Below are positions 4,881 to 7,311 of a stretch of 7,311 nt of DNA, one piece after another. The stretch comes from OMOG01 sp041485845. Its GTDB lineage: Bacteria > Acidobacteriota > Terriglobia > Bryobacterales > Bryobacteraceae. The translations under genes and the position numbers were made by a program. Location: assembly GCA_041485845.1 (NCBI GenBank), contig JBGPKH010000466.1, forward strand, positions 1 to 7,311. The letters are read 5' to 3'. Position 1 is the stretch's first letter; every line of letters begins with the position of its first letter. Under the pieces are notes generated by a model, which was given only the letters and a program-made list of their open reading frames with translations, was not told where the DNA came from and did not search any database.

Positions 4881-5960
4881 ATGCCGAAAAACTCTGAAAT
4901 CTCCGTGTGGGCGGGCACCCGCAAGGGCGCCTTCCGCTTTCGTTCGCGTGACCGCAAGAACTGGAAAATCGAGGGCCCGTTCTTCCGCGGGATGGAAGTC
5001 AACCACGTCTCCCAGGACCCGCGCGAACCGCAGCGCTTCTACGCCGCCGTCAACAGCGCCTGGTTCGGCGCCCACCTCCACGCCAGCACCGATGGCGGCA
5101 AGGAATGGAAGCTCTCCGAGGCCGGCCTCGAAGTGAAGTGCCTGCCCGGCAAATCGCTGGCGCGCGTCTGGCACGTGGAACCCGGCGCCGCCGATGAGCC
5201 GGGCGTGGTCTATGCCGGCGGCGACCCCGGCGTTCTCTTCCGCAGCGCCGATTGGGGCCGGAACTGGGCCGAAGTCACCTCGCTCACCGCCCATCCCACG
5301 CGCGACCGCTGGAACCCCGGAGCCGGCGGCATGTGCCTGCACTCCATCCAATGCCTGGGCCGCGGCCGCATGATTGTAGGCATCTCCGCCGCCGGCGCGT
5401 TCCGCACCACGGATGGCGGCGCCACCTGGACGCCCTTCAATCAGGGTGTTCGCGCCGATTTCCAGCCCGACAAGTATCCCGAGGTCGGGCAGTGCGTGCA
5501 TCATCTGGTGGCCCACCCGCGCAATCCCCAGGCGCTCTACCAGCAGAACCACTGCGGTATCTACCGCGCGCGCTTCGACGGTAAGAAGTGGACCGACATC
5601 TCGCGCGGCCTGCCCTCCCGTTTCGGGTTCGGCATGGCTGTCCCCGCCGCCGAGCCCGACACCATGTTCACCGTACCCATCGATTCCGCCGAGTACCGCT
5701 GCTCCCCCGAAGGTAAGTTCCGCGTTGCCCGCAGCCGCGACGGCGGCAAGACCTGGAAGCTCCTCACCCGCGGCCTGCCGCAGAAAAACGCGCATCTCCT
5801 CGTCCTGCGCGAATCCCTGGCCGCCGACGACCAGTCCCCCGCCGGCGTTTACGCGGGCACCACCGGCGGCCAGCTCTTTTATTCCGCCGATGCCGGTGAA
5901 CATTGGGATATCATGGCAGGGCACCTGCCGCCCGTCATCTCGGTCGGTGTGACTCGTTAA
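4881..5960 (+). CDS. Asp-box (BNR) repeat beta-propeller protein, sialidase/VPS10-like
   Basis: This is an intact 359-residue protein with no signal peptide, so probably cytoplasmic. Clear Asp-box motifs (S/T-x-D-x-G-x-x-W) recur at STDGGKEW (69-76), SADWGRNW (122-129), TTDGGATW (176-183), SRDGGKTW (285-292) and SADAGEHW (335-342). Degenerate copies appear at 22-28 (SRDRKNW) and around FDGKKW (232-237). Repeat count and spacing fit a six- or seven-bladed propeller. Such proteins are often labelled exo-alpha-sialidase or glycosyl hydrolase, but I see no basis for enzymatic activity, and the arginine triad of true sialidases was not identified. The ATG at 4881 starts just before the first strand (ISVWAGTRKGAF) and has no ribosome binding site, so translation may be leaderless. 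It stands alone between two degraded regions. Confidence 0.9.
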   Translation: MPKNSEISVWAGTRKGAFRFRSRDRKNWKIEGPFFRGMEVNHVSQDPREPQRFYAAVNSAWFGAHLHASTDGGKEWKLSEAGLEVKCLPGKSLARVWHVEPGAADEPGVVYAGGDPGVLFRSADWGRNWAEVTSLTAHPTRDRWNPGAGGMCLHSIQCLGRGRMIVGISAAGAFRTTDGGATWTPFNQGVRADFQPDKYPEVGQCVHHLVAHPRNPQALYQQNHCGIYRARFDGKKWTDISRGLPSRFGFGMAVPAAEPDTMFTVPIDSAEYRCSPEGKFRVARSRDGGKTWKLLTRGLPQKNAHLLVLRESLAADDQSPAGVYAGTTGGQLFYSADAGEHWDIMAGHLPPVISVGVTR

Positions 5961-5976
5961 TCCGGATACTCCCAAG

Positions 5977-6224
5977 ATTGGCCGGAAGATTTCCCCATAC
6001 GGGATCGGCAAAAGCCGGGCGCCGGAGGCATGGGGACATCTACAGGGCGCGCGACACAAAGCTCAATCGCACCGTCGCCATCAAGGCGCTCGCCGGCAAC
6101 AGCTCCGAAGGCGCCGGCCGACGCCGCTTCCTGCAAGGAAGCCCAGACCGCTTCCGCCCTGAACCACCCCGACATCATCACCATCCACGACGTCGTGTCC
6201 CAGGACAATACCGAGTTCATGATC
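5977..6224 (+). pseudogene. Ruin of a Ser/Thr protein kinase N-lobe
   Basis: Successive frames give kinase subdomains in order. Frame one from 5977 reads IGRKISPYGIGK, the usual N-terminus of bacterial Pkn2-type kinases. Frame two (about 6011-6034) reads KPGAGGMG, the glycine-rich loop. Frame three from 6035 reads DIYRARDTKLNRTVAIKALAG and RRRFLQ, with VAIK carrying the ATP-binding lysine. The second frame resumes near 6137 as EAQTASALNHPDIITIHD and SQDNTEFMI, containing the helix-C glutamate. Homology stops just before the hinge at about 6224, so the catalytic loop and the rest of the enzyme are gone. Three frame changes in under 250 bp and the loss of the C-lobe make this clearly non-functional. 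The last frame is open into the following DinB-family gene. Confidence 0.82.
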
Positions 6225-6257
6225 CTCTGGCCCCTGCGGGTGCAGTATTCTGGGGTA

Positions 6258-6776
6258 ATGAGCGCACTCGATCCCATCTTGATGGAACTGGACCAGGAAG
6301 CCGCCACCACCGCCCGCGTGTTGCAGCGGATTCCCGAAGAGCACCTGACGTGGAAGCCCCACAACAAGTCGATGTCGCTGGGACAACTTGCCATGCACAT
6401 TGCCATGACGCCGGGTATGATTGCGGCCATGCTGGCCGGCGACAGCTTCCAACTCGATCCCGCGGCCTTCGATAATCTCCCGGGAGCAGCCAGCCGGCAG
6501 CAGGTTCTGGATACCCTGGCGAGCAGTGTCGCGCAGGCCAAGCAATTCGTCGGCGGACTCGACGCCGAACGAGCGTCCGCAACCTGGCGGCTGATGGCCG
6601 GACCGCGGGAACTGATGGCAGCTCCGCGCGCCGCGGTGATCCGCACCATCATGTTGAACCACTGGTATCACCACCGCGGGCAGTTGACCGTGTACCTGCG
6701 GCTGCTCAACGTCCCGGTGCCCGTGGTCTACGGCCGCAGCGCCGACGAGAGCGCCTTCGGGCCCCCCGCAGCATAG
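6258..6776 (+). CDS. DinB-family four-helix metalloprotein
   Basis: This 172-residue protein has the DinB/YfiT-like four-helix layout. Helix 1 is DPILMELDQEAATTARVLQ, helix 2 includes SLGQLAMHIAMTPGMIAAML, and helix 4 contains LNHWYHHRGQLTVYLRLL followed by VPVPVVYGRSADE. H47, H135 and H139 are at the positions expected for the metal-binding histidines. Members are cytosolic and include thiol-dependent transferases such as bacillithiol-linked enzymes, but most, including this one, have no known substrate. The ATG at 6258 fits the family N-terminus; the frame is open further upstream only because it runs through the kinase ruin. TATTCT (6246-6251) sits 6 bp before the ATG and GGGG only 2 bp before it, so a leaderless start is possible. 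The EVE-domain gene follows 13 bp after the stop, probably on the same transcript. Confidence 0.9.
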   Translation: MSALDPILMELDQEAATTARVLQRIPEEHLTWKPHNKSMSLGQLAMHIAMTPGMIAAMLAGDSFQLDPAAFDNLPGAASRQQVLDTLASSVAQAKQFVGGLDAERASATWRLMAGPRELMAAPRAAVIRTIMLNHWYHHRGQLTVYLRLLNVPVPVVYGRSADESAFGPPAA

Positions 6777-6789
6777 CGAGCCTGCACCG

Positions 6790-7200
6790 ATGAAATACTT
6801 TCTGGCGAAGACGGATCCCGAAACTTATTCCATCGACGATCTGGAACGCGCGAAGAAGACCGTGTGGGACGGCGTGACCAACCCGCAGGCGGTGCGCGCG
6901 ATCCGCGAAATGCGCCCGGGCGACCGGGTGTTTGTCTATCACAGCGGGGGCGTCTCGGGAGTTGCAGGTCTGGCGGCCGTCCGGTCGGAGCCGCGCGACG
7001 ACCCCAAGAATCCGAAGTCCGCGGTGGTCGATCTCGAATTCGCCGGGCGCCTCGATCCGCCGGCCACGCTGGCCGAGATCAAACAGTCGAAGCTGTTCGA
7101 CGATTGGGCGTTGGTTCGGCAGGGGCGGCTCTCGACCATGGCGGCGCCGGAGAAATTCGTGGAGTGGATGCGGGCACGGTATCCGCGTGTCAAGATTTAG
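6790..7200 (+). CDS. EVE-domain protein (thymocyte nuclear protein 1 homologue)
   Basis: A 136-residue protein consisting of one complete EVE domain, a PUA-like fold. It opens with KYFLAKTDPETYSIDDLER, has the hallmark TVWDGVTNPQA with W26, N31 and Q33, VFVYHS (residues 47-52), and the C-terminal LVRQGRLSTMAAPEKFVEWM. EVE domains form an aromatic pocket that reads modified bases in DNA or RNA; stand-alone bacterial copies are widespread and their physiological target is mostly unknown. In some genomes EVE domains are fused to restriction or other defence enzymes; nothing of that kind is adjacent here. The ATG at 6790 matches the usual family start; the ribosome site is weak. It lies 13 bp after the DinB-family gene, with no terminator between them. 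Confidence 0.94.
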   Translation: MKYFLAKTDPETYSIDDLERAKKTVWDGVTNPQAVRAIREMRPGDRVFVYHSGGVSGVAGLAAVRSEPRDDPKNPKSAVVDLEFAGRLDPPATLAEIKQSKLFDDWALVRQGRLSTMAAPEKFVEWMRARYPRVKI

Positions 7201-7261
7201 TCAGACACCCCCCGCTAAGGCGTCACGGAAGAATAACCTGGACAGTAACCAGATCTCACCG

Positions 7262-7311
7262 CGGAGAAACGGAGACGCGGAGATTTGCGCGGAGAAGAAA
7301 CAGGGAGAGGA
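7262..7311 (+). repeat. CGGAGA-rich interspersed repeat, runs off right edge
   Basis: CGGAGA occurs at 7262, 7270, 7278 and 7290, i.e. steps of 8, 8 and 12 bp, within a purine-only-rich tract ending GGGAGAGGA at the window edge. On the other strand it reads as repeated TCTCCG. Similar phrases (tctccgcgtctccgtttctccg) are familiar to me as scattered intergenic repeats in several environmental phyla, from memory. The 61 bp between the EVE gene and this tract contain nothing else I can name. Confidence 0.6.

Noticed and set aside
4692..6059. 455-codon open frame on the minus strand, the longest in the window
   Set aside because: It is antisense to the Asp-box protein, whose own frame shows conserved motifs. 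The translation is a featureless Gly/Ala/Val-rich text typical of the complement of GC-rich coding DNA.
5957..6674. Two long minus-strand frames opposite the DinB gene
   Set aside because: The sense strand carries the conserved DinB histidine motifs; the antisense translations show nothing recognisable.
1..7311. CRISPR array, tRNA or rRNA genes, complete insertion sequence, defence operon
   Set aside because: No regularly spaced repeats with unique spacers, no clover-leaf or rRNA-like sequence, no transposase and no nuclease or methylase gene were seen. The lone EVE domain is not enough to call a defence system.

Overview
The window looks like a stretch of an Acidobacteria chromosome, most likely the Solibacter/Bryobacterales side of the phylum. 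The base composition is GC-rich. There is a secreted von Willebrand A protein of the acidobacterial 'VWFA-related' type, a CRTAC1-type FG-GAP/VCBS protein, an apparent remnant of an acidobacterial MacB/FtsX-like permease, and GC-rich palindromic intergenic repeats. The assignment rests on gene families recognised by eye, not on a database search.

Layout. Positions 1-1071 (minus) hold the N-terminal 357 codons of a secreted protein of unknown function that continues beyond the left edge. Positions 1137-2081 are a graveyard on the plus strand: a broken sulfite-oxidase-like molybdoenzyme, a piece of the same gene type lying in inverted orientation between two REP-like palindromes, an orphan promoter with two well-formed operator palindromes, and a permease C-terminal remnant. 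Positions 2082-3035 (minus) encode an intact secreted vWA protein. Its upstream region (3071-3219) contains strong inverted repeats in interleaved order and a terminator-like hairpin. Positions 3263-4171 (plus) are a decayed CRTAC1-like gene. It runs into an intact IscU/NifU-type Fe-S scaffold gene (4207-4578). A 302-bp spacer with a 14-bp tandem repeat leads to an intact Asp-box (BNR) beta-propeller gene (4881-5960). A three-times-frameshifted N-lobe of a Ser/Thr kinase (5977-6224) then runs into a DinB-family gene (6258-6776), which is followed after 13 bp by an EVE-domain gene (6790-7200). The right edge carries a CGGAGA-rich interspersed repeat.

How it works together. No single pathway is visible. 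The intact genes (unknown secreted protein, vWA protein, Fe-S scaffold, Asp-box propeller, DinB, EVE) look like independent transcription units, except that dinB-like and EVE probably share a transcript. The recurring theme is truncated genes directly abutting intact ones, which points to repeated local deletion and rearrangement. In two places the open frame of a ruin continues into the real gene, so automated gene calling would give fused proteins with wrong starts.

I see no convincing new multi-gene system. The most interesting items are the inverted molybdoenzyme fragment between REP-like repeats, the orphan double-operator promoter, the interleaved inverted repeats followed by a terminator-like hairpin upstream of the vWA gene, and the shifted third cysteine in the IscU-like protein.
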